From the NCBI RefSeq assembly GCF_009647605.1, contig NZ_WJIF01000003.1:1-64000 (forward strand): DNA of 64,000 nt, written 5' to 3'. Under the pieces are notes generated by a model, which saw nothing but the letters and a program-made list of their open reading frames with translations, did no database searches and had not been told where the DNA came from. Source of the stretch: Agromyces agglutinans. Lineage in GTDB: Bacteria > Actinomycetota > Actinomycetes > Actinomycetales > Microbacteriaceae. Below, one piece after another: positions 1 to 10,985 of the stretch; position 1 is the stretch's first letter, and every line of letters begins with the position of its first letter. The position numbers and the translations under genes are program-made.

Positions 1-585
1 CGGCGCGGGCGCGCTTGCCGCGGCCGGCGCGGGCGCGGGCGCGGGCGCAGGTACGGGCTCGGGTGCGGGCACCGCGACCGGCAGGTCGATCGGCCGGGTC
101 GGGGGGTTGCTTCGAGGACGGGTCGATGCCGCGCGCGGCATCGCGATCGCGATCTGGCTGGTTCGCACGACCCCGCGCTGCATGGGCAGTCGCGGCGTGC
201 CCGGTGCGACGGGGTCCCCGACGACCGCGAGTCGCAGCCCGCCGAAGCCGGCCGCCTCGCCGACGACCCAGGCGCCGCCGCCCGGGCCCGAGAATCGGGT
301 GGAGGACGTCCCGTCGAGCACGACCTCGACCGAACCGCGCGCGCCGACGTGCACGACGCGCGCCGCGTCGTCGATCACCTCGACGATGCCGCAGTCGGCC
401 GGTCCGCCCTCGAGGGCGAGCAGGTCCAGCACGTCGGCCAGTTCCGACGAGTCCTCCTGCAGGAGTGCGTACAGCTCGCCCGCGAACTCGGCGCCGGTCT
501 CATGACCGAAGAGGGTGACGAAGCGGCCCGTGACGATCGCGAACCCGGGCTGCATTCCGTCGACGGCGGGGGCGTACTCGAACAC
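1..585 (-). CDS. N-terminal part of an unrecognised protein with a Pro/Ala-rich tail (cut by window edge)
   Basis: 195 codons are visible, reading off the left edge. The GTG at 583-585 is the only usable start after an in-frame TAG at 595-597. Residues 1 to about 120 look like a compact folded domain (GFAIVTGRFVTLF near the start). From about residue 150 the chain turns Arg/Pro/Ala-rich, with a Pro-Ala run encoded by GCGCCC repeats at bases 1-60. I do not recognise the family. An actinobacterial FHA-type protein with a disordered linker is one possibility, but no FHA motif is visible in the part present. Coding strand and start are fairly safe; function is open. Confidence 0.55.
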   Translation of the reverse strand, partial: MFEYAPAVDGMQPGFAIVTGRFVTLFGHETGAEFAGELYALLQEDSSELADVLDLLALEGGPADCGIVEVIDDAARVVHVGARGSVEVVLDGTSSTRFSGPGGGAWVVGEAAGFGGLRLAVVGDPVAPGTPRLPMQRGVVRTSQIAIAMPRAASTRPRSNPPTRPIDLPVAVPAPEPVPAPAPAPAPAAASAPAP

Positions 586-638
586 CCGTCGACTCTAGCC
601 GAGCCGATGCCGGAGGCGGTGCGACCGGCGATCGGCGC

Positions 639-1223
639 TCACAGCGCGCGCTCGTAGACGTAGTCGTCCTCCCAGCGCTCCCCCACGAGGAAGCGCTTGG
701 TGCCGACTCGCTCGAAGCCGTGCTTGCCGTAGAAGCGCTGCGCGCGCAGGTTCTCCTGGTTGACCCCGAGCCAGATGCCGGCCGGTGCGCCGTCGGCGCG
801 CGCCCGAGCAGCGTCGAGCGATGCGGCCATCAATGTCGACGACACCCCCGAACCGTGCACGCCGGGCAGCGCGTAGCACTTCGACAGCTCGACCGTCGGG
901 CGCAGGCGGATCGCGGCCGCGACATCCGCGTCGTGCGGTTCGCCGAACACGAGCATCGTGTAGCCGACGAGCCGTGCGGCGCCGGCGCCGCGGGCCACGA
1001 GCACGAGTCGGGACGGGTCGGCGACGTACCCCTTGAACCGCTCGGCGGAGAGGTGCTCGGCGACGAACGCGTCCATGGCCGCGCGCGTGGTGTGCGGCGG
1101 GCACGCGAGCGGGAAGGTCTCGGCGGCGAGCACGGCTAGCGCCGCGGCATCCGTCTCGGTCGCCGGCCGCACCGGGACGGCGGTCGCCGTGCGCGCTTCG
1201 GGCCGGCTCATGGAATCGGGCAT
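639..1223 (-). CDS. GNAT family N-acetyltransferase
   Basis: About 194 residues. It probably transfers an acetyl group from acetyl-CoA to an unknown amine. The acetyl-CoA loop is visible as GVHGSGVSSTLM, followed by the family's NQENLRAQRFYGKHGF segment (motif B, an Asn and a Tyr in the usual places). The ATG at 1223 is chosen because GGAAGA lies about 9 bases upstream; a second ATG at 1211 lacks a ribosome site. It is divergent from the HerA-like gene, with 61 bases between starts. The C-terminal end YVYERAL is typical of YhbS/RimI-like members. The substrate cannot be read from sequence. Confidence 0.85.
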   Translation of the reverse strand: MPDSMSRPEARTATAVPVRPATETDAAALAVLAAETFPLACPPHTTRAAMDAFVAEHLSAERFKGYVADPSRLVLVARGAGAARLVGYTMLVFGEPHDADVAAAIRLRPTVELSKCYALPGVHGSGVSSTLMAASLDAARARADGAPAGIWLGVNQENLRAQRFYGKHGFERVGTKRFLVGERWEDDYVYERAL

Positions 1224-1284
1224 GCGACGGATTCTTCCAGACACGCACGTTCCCCTCGGCACCGGCGGATGCGAGGATCGGGAC

Positions 1285-2661
1285 ATGGTCATCCCTCGGG
1301 GTGTCGTCGCCCGCAGCGACGACGGCAGGTCGTTCACGGTCGCGGATGCCTCGGGCGTGCGGCTCGACGCCGGATCCCTCGTCGTGCTTGCCGATGAGGG
1401 TTCGCGTCAGCTCGCGATCGTCGAGGAGCGCACCGGCCTCACGCCGCCCACCCTGAGCGGGCGCCTCCTCGGCGAACTCGGCGACGACAGCCTCGACACC
1501 CACGCGAGTCATCCGTTCGAATCGGCGACGCTCGCCGGCGTCGATCACGGCACCATGGAGGTGCTGCATCGCACGACGGGCGCGCTGCTCGAGATCGGCG
1601 TGAACCTGACCGCGCCGCAGGGGCCCGCGCGCCTGCTGCCCACTCGTTTCAATCGACACACCTTCTGGTGCGGGCAGAGCGGATCCGGCAAGACCTACGC
1701 GCTCGGCGTCGTGCTCGAGCAGCTGATCGCGCACACGGCGCTGCCCGTGGTCGTGTTCGATCCGAACTCGGACTTCGTGCGCCTCGGCGAGCTCGCCCCG
1801 GGCGCGGAGGGCGCCACCGCCGACGCGCTCGCGGAACGGGACATCCGGGTGCTGCGGCCGAAGGACCCCGCGTCGCCGCTGCGCGCGAAGTTCCTCGATC
1901 TGCCCCTGCCGTCCAAGGCCGCGGTGCTGCGCCTCGACCCGGTGGCCGATCGCGACGAGTACAACACCCTCCTCCACTTCGACGAGGCGATCACGGGCTA
2001 CCACGTGCTCGATGAGGTGCTGCCCGCCCTCAACGCGCTGAGCGACGACGGGCCCCACCCCCTCGCGGCGAGGATCGAGAACCTCGGCCTGCTCGAGTGG
2101 GAGGTCTGGGCAGGCGACGACCGTTCGGTCACCGACGTGGTCGCCGAGCGTCCCGATGCGACGGTGCTCGACCTCGGCGGCTTCTCGACGCCCGAGCAGC
2201 AGCTCGTCGTGGCACTCGCCCTGCTCGACGACCTCTGGGCCCGGCGCGAGGAGCGGCGCCCGGTGCTGCTCGTCATCGACGAGGCGCACAACCTGTGCTC
2301 ACCGCTGCTCGACTCCCCCATCGCGGTGGCGGTGCGTGAACGGATCGTGCAGATCGCGGCAGAGGGCCGCAAGTTCGGGCTGTGGCTGCTGTTGTCGACC
2401 CAGCGACCGTCGAAGGTGCATCCCGGCATCATCAGCCAGTGCGACAACCTCGCGCTCATGAAGATGACCTCTCCGCTGGACCTGGCCGAGCTCGGCACCT
2501 GGTTCGGGTACGCCCCGCAGGCGCTGCTCGAGCGATCGCCGTGGTTCCGGCAGGGCGAGGCGCTGTTCGCCGGGGGCTTCGTGCCGACGGCATCGTTGGT
2601 CAAGGTGAATGCCCGCCTCACGCCCGAGGGCGGCAGCGACGTGCGCGTGCCGCTGCGCTGA
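1285..2661 (+). CDS. HerA-like (DUF87/DUF853) ATP-binding protein
   Basis: 458 residues. A P-loop ATPase of the HerA/FtsK group, which in other lineages forms hexamers that move along DNA. Walker A is GQSGSGKT (about residue 132), Walker B is VLLVIDEAH (about residue 330), and the sensor-like segment LLLSTQRPSKVHPGI follows. The N-terminal about 100 residues form a small beta-rich HAS-barrel-like part. The ATG at 1285 has GAGGA 7 bases upstream. No NurA nuclease or other defence partner lies beside it: the neighbours are a GNAT gene (divergent) and aceB (convergent, separated by a strong hairpin). Its role is therefore unknown; bacterial orphans of this type are common in actinobacteria. Confidence 0.85.
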   Translation: MVIPRGVVARSDDGRSFTVADASGVRLDAGSLVVLADEGSRQLAIVEERTGLTPPTLSGRLLGELGDDSLDTHASHPFESATLAGVDHGTMEVLHRTTGALLEIGVNLTAPQGPARLLPTRFNRHTFWCGQSGSGKTYALGVVLEQLIAHTALPVVVFDPNSDFVRLGELAPGAEGATADALAERDIRVLRPKDPASPLRAKFLDLPLPSKAAVLRLDPVADRDEYNTLLHFDEAITGYHVLDEVLPALNALSDDGPHPLAARIENLGLLEWEVWAGDDRSVTDVVAERPDATVLDLGGFSTPEQQLVVALALLDDLWARREERRPVLLVIDEAHNLCSPLLDSPIAVAVRERIVQIAAEGRKFGLWLLLSTQRPSKVHPGIISQCDNLALMKMTSPLDLAELGTWFGYAPQALLERSPWFRQGEALFAGGFVPTASLVKVNARLTPEGGSDVRVPLR

Positions 2662-2706
2662 GCAGCGCCCACCGTTCCCCCCTTCGCCTCGCCGATCGCG
2701 CGCCGA

Positions 2707-2739
2707 GGAGCGGATGCCCCGGGGCGGGGCATCCGCTCC
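2707..2739. terminator. bidirectional hairpin between convergent herA-like gene and aceB
   Basis: A perfect 14-bp stem (2707-2720 with 2726-2739) closes a 5-base loop. It sits between two converging stop codons. Its arms contain the iterated word GGATGCC/GGCATCC. No T-tract follows, as is usual in G+C-rich actinobacteria. Confidence 0.75.
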
Positions 2740-2756
2740 ACGCGTGCGCTGCGCGA

Positions 2757-4442
<1,686 letters not shown>

Positions 4443-4489
4443 GGTCTTCTCCTTCGCTGCTTCGGCGGTCGCGCGGGCCGCCGGTCGCG

Positions 4490-5836
<1,347 letters not shown>

Positions 5837-5880
5837 CGTCGTGCTCCTCGTGTCGTCGTGCCCGTGGTCGTTCGGGGCTT

Positions 5881-5967
5881 GCAGGACCAGCCTGCGGGCG
5901 CCGCGAGGGGTACGGACGACGATCGAGGGGGTGAACTTCGGGCGTTCTTCTGCGCGCCGGAAGTTCA
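5881..5967 (-). promoter_or_regulatory. candidate aceA operator region with inverted repeats
   Basis: TGAACTTC at 5932-5939 is matched by GAAGTTCA at 5960-5967, centred about 115 bases upstream of the aceA start. A smaller repeat GCAGG-5-CCTGC lies at 5881-5895, about 50 bases upstream. Both fall in the 144-base gap between the WYL gene stop and aceA. The position suits control of the glyoxylate genes, but I cannot assign a regulator; the long repeat could instead be a weak terminator for the WYL gene. Confidence 0.35.
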
Positions 5968-5980
5968 GGGGCGCTCGGGG

Positions 5981-7060
5981 TCAGCCGGCGTCCGGAACGC
6001 CGTACCGGTCGGCGAGCGCGGCGCCGGCCGCGGCGAGGGCAGCGCGCAGCGAGGCGGGCTCGACGACCTCGGCGACGTCGGCCCAGGCGGCGAGGCGTCT
6101 CGCCAGGACGGCCTCGGTCGGTGCCGATGCGCGGAGCCGGATGCGGCGGTCGCCGGGTTCCCCCGCGTCATCGGCCGTGTCCGCGCCGTCACCGCGACCC
6201 GCGCTGCCCGCGGCGTCCGCACCGCCCACGTCGCCGGGCGCTGCACCCAGGAGCTCGGTGTCGCCGATCCAGCCGCGGACCTCGGCGACTGCTTCGGGCG
6301 CGACGAGCACCACGGCGCTCGCCCGATGCCGTGTGCGGTCGACGGCCAGGGCGACCTCGGCCCAGGCGTCGTCGAGGGAGAACCCGGCGGGAGCCTCGAA
6401 GGTCTCGTCGAGCACGTCGAGGTCGTCCATGCGGTCGAGCCGGTAGGTGCGCCACGCGTCGGCGCCCGCCTCGTGCGGGGTCGCGAGCAGGTACCACGTC
6501 CCGGTGTGATCGACGAGGCCGAGCGGGTGGACGACGCGCTCGCGCGGCTCCCGGCCCCACGCGGTGTACCGGAATCGCACGACGCGGCGGTCGACCACCG
6601 CGCGCTGCAGGCGCCCGGCGGCCGTTCGCACCGTCTCGGTGCGGGCGATCGCTCCCCCGGACGCATCCGCGGCCGTGTCCCACCCGCCGGCCCGGACGAT
6701 GACGGCCTCCGCCGCGGCTTCCGCGTCGGCGCGGAACGTGGCGGGCAGCGCGCGGAGGATCTTCCGCAACGCCGACTTGGCGTCGTCGGAATCGCCTGCC
6801 CGCGGGCCCAGCAGCAGGAACAGCGCACGCGCCTCCGCGGCGGTGAATCCGCTGAGATCGGTGCGCCCCCCGCCGAGCAGCGACCACCCGCCGCCACGAC
6901 CGGGCTGCGGATAGACCGGCACCCCGGCCGACGAGAGCGCCTCGAGGTCGCGACGCGCGGTCGCGACCGAGATCTCGAGCTCGTCGGCGAGCTGGGCGGC
7001 GGTCACCCGGCCGCGGGCCTGCATGAGCAGGAGGGTGGCGACGAGACGGTCTGCGCGCAT
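5981..7060 (-). CDS. WYL-domain transcriptional regulator (YafY type)
   Basis: 359 residues. The N-terminal HTH_11 winged helix (about residues 1-60) contains LADELEISVATARRDLEAL, and the WYL ligand-sensing domain follows (WYLLATPHEAGADAWRTYRLDRM, about residues 190-215). The C-terminal WCX-like part is interrupted by a Gly/Ala/Asp-rich stretch. The ATG at 7060 has AGGAG about 10 bases upstream; longer in-frame extensions would run into the divergent promoter. It is divergent from the VOC gene at 7173, a common pairing for WYL regulators, so control of that gene is likely. Confidence 0.88.
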   Translation of the reverse strand: MRADRLVATLLLMQARGRVTAAQLADELEISVATARRDLEALSSAGVPVYPQPGRGGGWSLLGGGRTDLSGFTAAEARALFLLLGPRAGDSDDAKSALRKILRALPATFRADAEAAAEAVIVRAGGWDTAADASGGAIARTETVRTAAGRLQRAVVDRRVVRFRYTAWGREPRERVVHPLGLVDHTGTWYLLATPHEAGADAWRTYRLDRMDDLDVLDETFEAPAGFSLDDAWAEVALAVDRTRHRASAVVLVAPEAVAEVRGWIGDTELLGAAPGDVGGADAAGSAGRGDGADTADDAGEPGDRRIRLRASAPTEAVLARRLAAWADVAEVVEPASLRAALAAAGAALADRYGVPDAG

Positions 7061-7172
7061 CTTCCGATTCTCCTCGGAAAAGTGGTCAGAAGGTGAGCAC
7101 TTCTGCGTTCGACCATGGATGTATCGAGCGGCACCGGTCGCTCGGCACACCGGAAGCCACGAGGAGACACCC

Positions 7173-7613
7173 ATGCTGCGAGGCATCGCCACCGTCAACG
7201 TCTACGTCGAGGACCCGGCCGCCACGGCCGCCTGGTACGCGCAGGTGCTCGGGTTCGACCCGTACTTCCATCGCGAAGGCCCCGACGGGCGCACCGCGTA
7301 CGTCGAGTTCCGCGTGGGCGACCTGGAACAGGAACTCGGCTTCATCGACCGCCGCTACGCGCCCGCAGGACTCTCGGCACCCGGCGAGGGCGAGGTCGCC
7401 GCCGGCCCGCTCATCCACTGGCACGTCGACGACCTGGAGGGCACGCTCGCCCGCCTCGTCGAACTCGGCGCGACGCCCCTGCTGCCGATCACCGAGCACG
7501 GGCCGGGCTTCATCACCGCATCGGTCGTCGACCCGTTCGGCACGACGCTCGGCATCATGACGAACGTGCACTACCTCGAGCAGGTCGGCGAGCGCAGCGC
7601 GGTCGGCGACTGA
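7173..7613 (+). CDS. VOC (glyoxalase/bleomycin-resistance) superfamily protein
   Basis: 146 residues. One paired beta-alpha-beta-beta-beta fold: first half VNVYVEDPAATAAWYAQVLGF, second half LIHWHVDDLEGTLARLVELGA, ending with DPFGTTLGIM. This layout fits a small metal-dependent lyase/dioxygenase or antibiotic-binding protein; the substrate is unknown. The ATG at 7173 has AGGAG at ideal spacing. The divergent WYL regulator is its probable controller. Confidence 0.85.
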   Translation: MLRGIATVNVYVEDPAATAAWYAQVLGFDPYFHREGPDGRTAYVEFRVGDLEQELGFIDRRYAPAGLSAPGEGEVAAGPLIHWHVDDLEGTLARLVELGATPLLPITEHGPGFITASVVDPFGTTLGIMTNVHYLEQVGERSAVGD

Positions 7614-7633
7614 ACCGCGTCGCCGGCACGCAG

Positions 7634-7664
7634 AAGGGGCGTGCGCCGAAGCGCACGCCCCCTT
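7634..7664. terminator. bidirectional hairpin terminator
   Basis: An 11-bp perfect stem (7636-7646 with 7651-7661) closes a CGAA tetraloop, extended by AA/TT pairs past one extra C. It lies between the convergent VOC and lipoprotein stops, so it can serve both. Confidence 0.8.
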
Positions 7665-7678
7665 CGGGAACGGATGTC

Positions 7679-8170
7679 TCAGGCGCTGCAGATGGTGCCG
7701 AGCTCGGTGATGCTCGTCTGCAGGCCGGCGACCTGGTCGCCCATGGCCGAGAGGTCGGCGTTCGCCGGGTCGACCACGACGCCGCCGAGGTAGACGACGT
7801 ACGCCTCGAGCGAGCCGGCAACGCCGTCGGCGGCCGCCTTCACCTCGGGGTTCTCGACCGCGGCGGCCGCCTCGGTCACGCTGGCCGACGCGCCCTTCAG
7901 CGCCTCGAGTGCGGCGGCCGGGTCGCTCGTGTCGACCGAGCTGAGCTGGGCGACCTCGGCGAGGCTCGTCTGGATGCCCTCGCAGGCCTCCTGCACGGTC
8001 TGGCCGCCGGCCGACGACGACTCCGAGGCGTCGGGCGTCTCGCTCGGCTTCGCCTCGGTCGTCGTCGAGCTGGTCTTGTCGGCCTGCGCGTCGCCGCCGG
8101 CCGTGCAGCCGCCGAGCAGCAGGGCCAGCGCGGCCAGCGAGGCGGCGGCGATCTGTCGAGTGGCAGTCAT
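7679..8170 (-). CDS. small secreted lipoprotein, function unknown
   Basis: 163 residues. A type II signal peptide is clear: hydrophobic stretch IAAASLAALALLLGGC, with the lipobox Cys at about residue 22. A Ser/Thr-rich linker (TSSTTTEAKPSET) follows, then an Ala-rich, mainly helical domain of about 120 residues with two further Cys (VQEACEG, GTICSA) that could pair outside the cell. The ATG at 8170 has AAGGGG upstream. Hypothetical lipoproteins of this form are widespread in Microbacteriaceae. It could be read through from the operon ending at 8254, whose last gene stops 83 bases before it. Confidence 0.8.
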   Translation of the reverse strand: MTATRQIAAASLAALALLLGGCTAGGDAQADKTSSTTTEAKPSETPDASESSSAGGQTVQEACEGIQTSLAEVAQLSSVDTSDPAAALEALKGASASVTEAAAAVENPEVKAAADGVAGSLEAYVVYLGGVVVDPANADLSAMGDQVAGLQTSITELGTICSA

Positions 8171-8253
8171 GTGGTGTTTCCCCTTCGGTTCGCGGGCCGA
8201 ACCGACCCCCGGGACATCCAATCAGGAGACGGGTCACGCCCCAAATGGGCAGG

Positions 8254-9561
8254 TCAGGGGTCGACGCTCATCGGGCTGGAGCCGCGTCGCCGGGACGCCG
8301 CCTTCCAGCTGAAGTCGACGATGACGGCGAGCACGAGGATGCCCGCGAGAGCGAGGGCAGTGGCCGGCTCTTCGAGCAGGGTCGTCGTGCAGAAGACGAC
8401 GAACGTCCCCAGTGTCGCAACCAGACCCACGACGAGCACGATCGCGTTGGCGCCCGTCACTCGGAAGAGCCGGAGATGCGCCACGGAGACCGCGGAGAAG
8501 ACGAGGAGTGCGACCGCGCTGCCGATCGACGCGATGTTGTTCAGATCGAATCCGAGCACGAACACGGCGGCCAGCACCGCCATGACGATCAGGCCGACCG
8601 GGAACGGTCCGACCGCGCGGCCGAAGACGGGCGGGAACTGGCCGACGGATGCCAGGTGGCGGGACATCCCGATCGACGGGTACAGGCCGGCGTTGACCGC
8701 GCCGGTGGTCGAGAACAGCGCGGTGATCACCATCAGCACGTATCCGGCCTCGCCGAGCGTCGGTTTGGCCGCCTCGGCGAGGGCGGTCGTGCCGTATTCC
8801 ACGACCTGATCTGCGGTGAGCGTCCCGAACACCCCGAGTGACACGGCGACGTAGATCGTGGTCGCCACGGCGAGCGCGAGGTAGATCGCGATCGGCAGTT
8901 CGCGGGCCGGATGCGCGAGATCCTTCGCGGTGAACGTGATGACGCCGAACCCGAGGAAGGCGAAGAAGGTCAGGGCGACGCTCGCGATCACGTCCGGGAC
9001 CGGGGGATAGCCGGACGGTGCGAGCAGCGCCGGATCGAGGGCCGCGATCGTGACCACCGCGAAGACGACCAGGATCGCCAGCACGATGATCACGATGACC
9101 GACTGCACGCGGGCCACGGCGTTCGCCCCGACCGTGTTCAGGGCCGACATCACCGCGATCAAGGCGATCGCCAGGACCTTCGCCCACGTGGCGTCCCCTC
9201 CTGCGACGACGGCGCTGGCGTAGCCGCCGAACGATGTGGCGATCATCGCGACGACGATGGAGCCGGCGACGAAGAAGAGCCACGACCCGATGCCGGCCAC
9301 GTGCCCCTCGCCGAACCCGCGTGAGAGGAAGGTCAGGATGCCGCCGCCCGACGGATACGTCGCACCGAGCTTCGCGAACGAGTAGCCCTGCAGCGCGGCG
9401 ATGGCCCCGGCGATCAGGAACGACACCCACACCGCCGAACCGGCGACCGCGCCCGCGGCGCCGAGGAGCGCGAAGATGCCGGCGCCGACCATCGAGCCGA
9501 CGCCGATGAACGTCGCCTGCATGACGGTCATGCGCTGAGCGGGGGCCGGCTCACCGCTCAT
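8254..9561 (-). CDS. APC family amino acid permease
   Basis: 435 residues with about 12 hydrophobic segments. The first helix carries the family's GVGSMVGAGIFALLG substrate-binding kink. A proton-coupled uptake role for an amino acid or amine is likely; specificity is unknown. It is the last gene of a run on the minus strand (DcuA/B-like carrier, M20 peptidase, this permease), 43 bases after the peptidase stop, suggesting joint use of peptides or their products. Confidence 0.9.
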   Translation of the reverse strand: MSGEPAPAQRMTVMQATFIGVGSMVGAGIFALLGAAGAVAGSAVWVSFLIAGAIAALQGYSFAKLGATYPSGGGILTFLSRGFGEGHVAGIGSWLFFVAGSIVVAMIATSFGGYASAVVAGGDATWAKVLAIALIAVMSALNTVGANAVARVQSVIVIIVLAILVVFAVVTIAALDPALLAPSGYPPVPDVIASVALTFFAFLGFGVITFTAKDLAHPARELPIAIYLALAVATTIYVAVSLGVFGTLTADQVVEYGTTALAEAAKPTLGEAGYVLMVITALFSTTGAVNAGLYPSIGMSRHLASVGQFPPVFGRAVGPFPVGLIVMAVLAAVFVLGFDLNNIASIGSAVALLVFSAVSVAHLRLFRVTGANAIVLVVGLVATLGTFVVFCTTTLLEEPATALALAGILVLAVIVDFSWKAASRRRGSSPMSVDP

Positions 9562-9604
9562 CAGCTGATGCCTCGGTTCCCGGCAGCATGCCGGCCCGGT
9601 TCGG

Positions 9605-10954
9605 TCACCGCGCTGCGAGCCCGCGGATGAACAGTGTCTGCGCGGCGATCATGCGTTCGATCTCGCTCGGATCCACCGACTCGTCGGAGGCATGGATGCG
9701 CGCCTGCGCCGTGTCCTCGACACCCCAGAGGATGATCGCCGCGTCCGGCGAGACCTTCTGGAGCGACGCCACGAGCGGGATCGACGCGCCGCTGCCGATC
9801 GACTCGACCTCGGCCGCATACGCCTCGCGAAGGGCGTCCACCGCGGCGACGACCGCTGGATGCGACTCGTCGACCCGGAACGGCTGCCCCGTCTTCACCC
9901 TCGCGACCTCGACCTCGCAGTTCCATGGACGCTGCGACCGGAGGTGCGACATCAGGGCTTCGAGCTGCTCCTCGGCGTCGACGCCGGGCACGATGCGCAT
10001 CGAGAGCTTGGCGGTCACCTGGGGCAGGAGCACGTTGGAGGCCTCCGCGGTGTTCGGCAGGTCCATGCCGAGCACCGTCACCGAGGGCTTCGCCCAGATC
10101 CGATCCGACAACGAGCCGGTGCCGAGGTAGTCCACGCCGGGCAGGATGGCGGATCCGCCTCGATAGACGTCCTCGTCCATCGCCGCGCCGTCCCATGTCC
10201 CGACGGGCACGCCGGGGATGACCGTATCGCCGTGCTCGTCGTGGAGGGAGTCGAGGATGCGGATCATCGCGGTCATCGCGTCGGGCGCCGCGCCGCCGAA
10301 CTGCCCCGAATGGACGGGACTGGCGAGCGTTCGCACGGTGATCGTGCACGCGACATCGCCTCGCAACGCCGTCGTCAGGCCGGGGCTGCCGACCTGCTGC
10401 GGGCCGATGTCGCCGATCACGTAGGCGTCGGCCGCGAATCGCTCGGGGTTCGCCTCGACGAACGCCTCGAGATGCGAGATCGTCTCCTCCTCGCCCTCGA
10501 CCAGCAGCTTCACCCGGCACGGCCGGTCGGGACCCAGCAACTTGAGCGTGCCGTAGTGGATCACGAGGCCCGACTTGTCGTCGGCCGCCCCTCGACCGTA
10601 GATGCGGCCGTCCTCCTTCGTGACCGGTTCGAAGGGCGCCGTCGTCCAGCCCTGGCTTTCCGGCGCCGGCTGCACGTCGTAGTGCGCGTAGAGCAGCACG
10701 GTCGGGGACCCCTCTGGCCCGGGCAGGTCGGCGTACACGCACGGATAGCCGTCGGGCACATCGAGGAGTTCCACGCCCGTGGCGCCGGCGGCCTCGAACA
10801 GCTCCACGACCGCGCGACCCATGCGATGCACGGGCTCGGGGTCGAACCCCGGGAACGCCACCGAGGGGATGCGCACCAGCGCCTCGAGTCGCTCGATCAC
10901 GTCGGGCATCAGCGCAGCGGCATCGCTGCGGATCGTGGACGCGGCATCGAACAT
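9605..10954 (-). CDS. M20 family metallopeptidase (dipeptidase-like)
   Basis: 449 residues. A cytoplasmic two-zinc hydrolase of the carnosinase/dipeptidase branch. Metal ligands and catalytic residues are readable in order: His in LLYAHYDVQP, Asp in GRGAADDKSG, the Glu pair in VEGEEE, Asp in YVIGDIGPQ and the late His in IHASDESVDPSE. The lid domain (about residues 190-300) includes HSGQFGGAAPDAM. It lies 31 bases after the DcuA/B-like gene and 43 before the permease, so it probably cleaves a peptide or N-acyl amino acid brought in by one of these carriers. Confidence 0.92.
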   Translation of the reverse strand: MFDAASTIRSDAAALMPDVIERLEALVRIPSVAFPGFDPEPVHRMGRAVVELFEAAGATGVELLDVPDGYPCVYADLPGPEGSPTVLLYAHYDVQPAPESQGWTTAPFEPVTKEDGRIYGRGAADDKSGLVIHYGTLKLLGPDRPCRVKLLVEGEEETISHLEAFVEANPERFAADAYVIGDIGPQQVGSPGLTTALRGDVACTITVRTLASPVHSGQFGGAAPDAMTAMIRILDSLHDEHGDTVIPGVPVGTWDGAAMDEDVYRGGSAILPGVDYLGTGSLSDRIWAKPSVTVLGMDLPNTAEASNVLLPQVTAKLSMRIVPGVDAEEQLEALMSHLRSQRPWNCEVEVARVKTGQPFRVDESHPAVVAAVDALREAYAAEVESIGSGASIPLVASLQKVSPDAAIILWGVEDTAQARIHASDESVDPSEIERMIAAQTLFIRGLAAR

Positions 10955-10985
10955 GGTTCCTCCTTCGTCGGGCGTCGACTCCCGC

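Noticed and set aside
1-120. Tandem GGGCGC repeat as a non-coding satellite
   Set aside because: It stays in frame with the minus-strand gene and encodes a Pro-Ala run.
1285-2661. HerA-based anti-phage system
   Set aside because: No nuclease, Sir2 or NurA gene is adjacent; neighbours are housekeeping.
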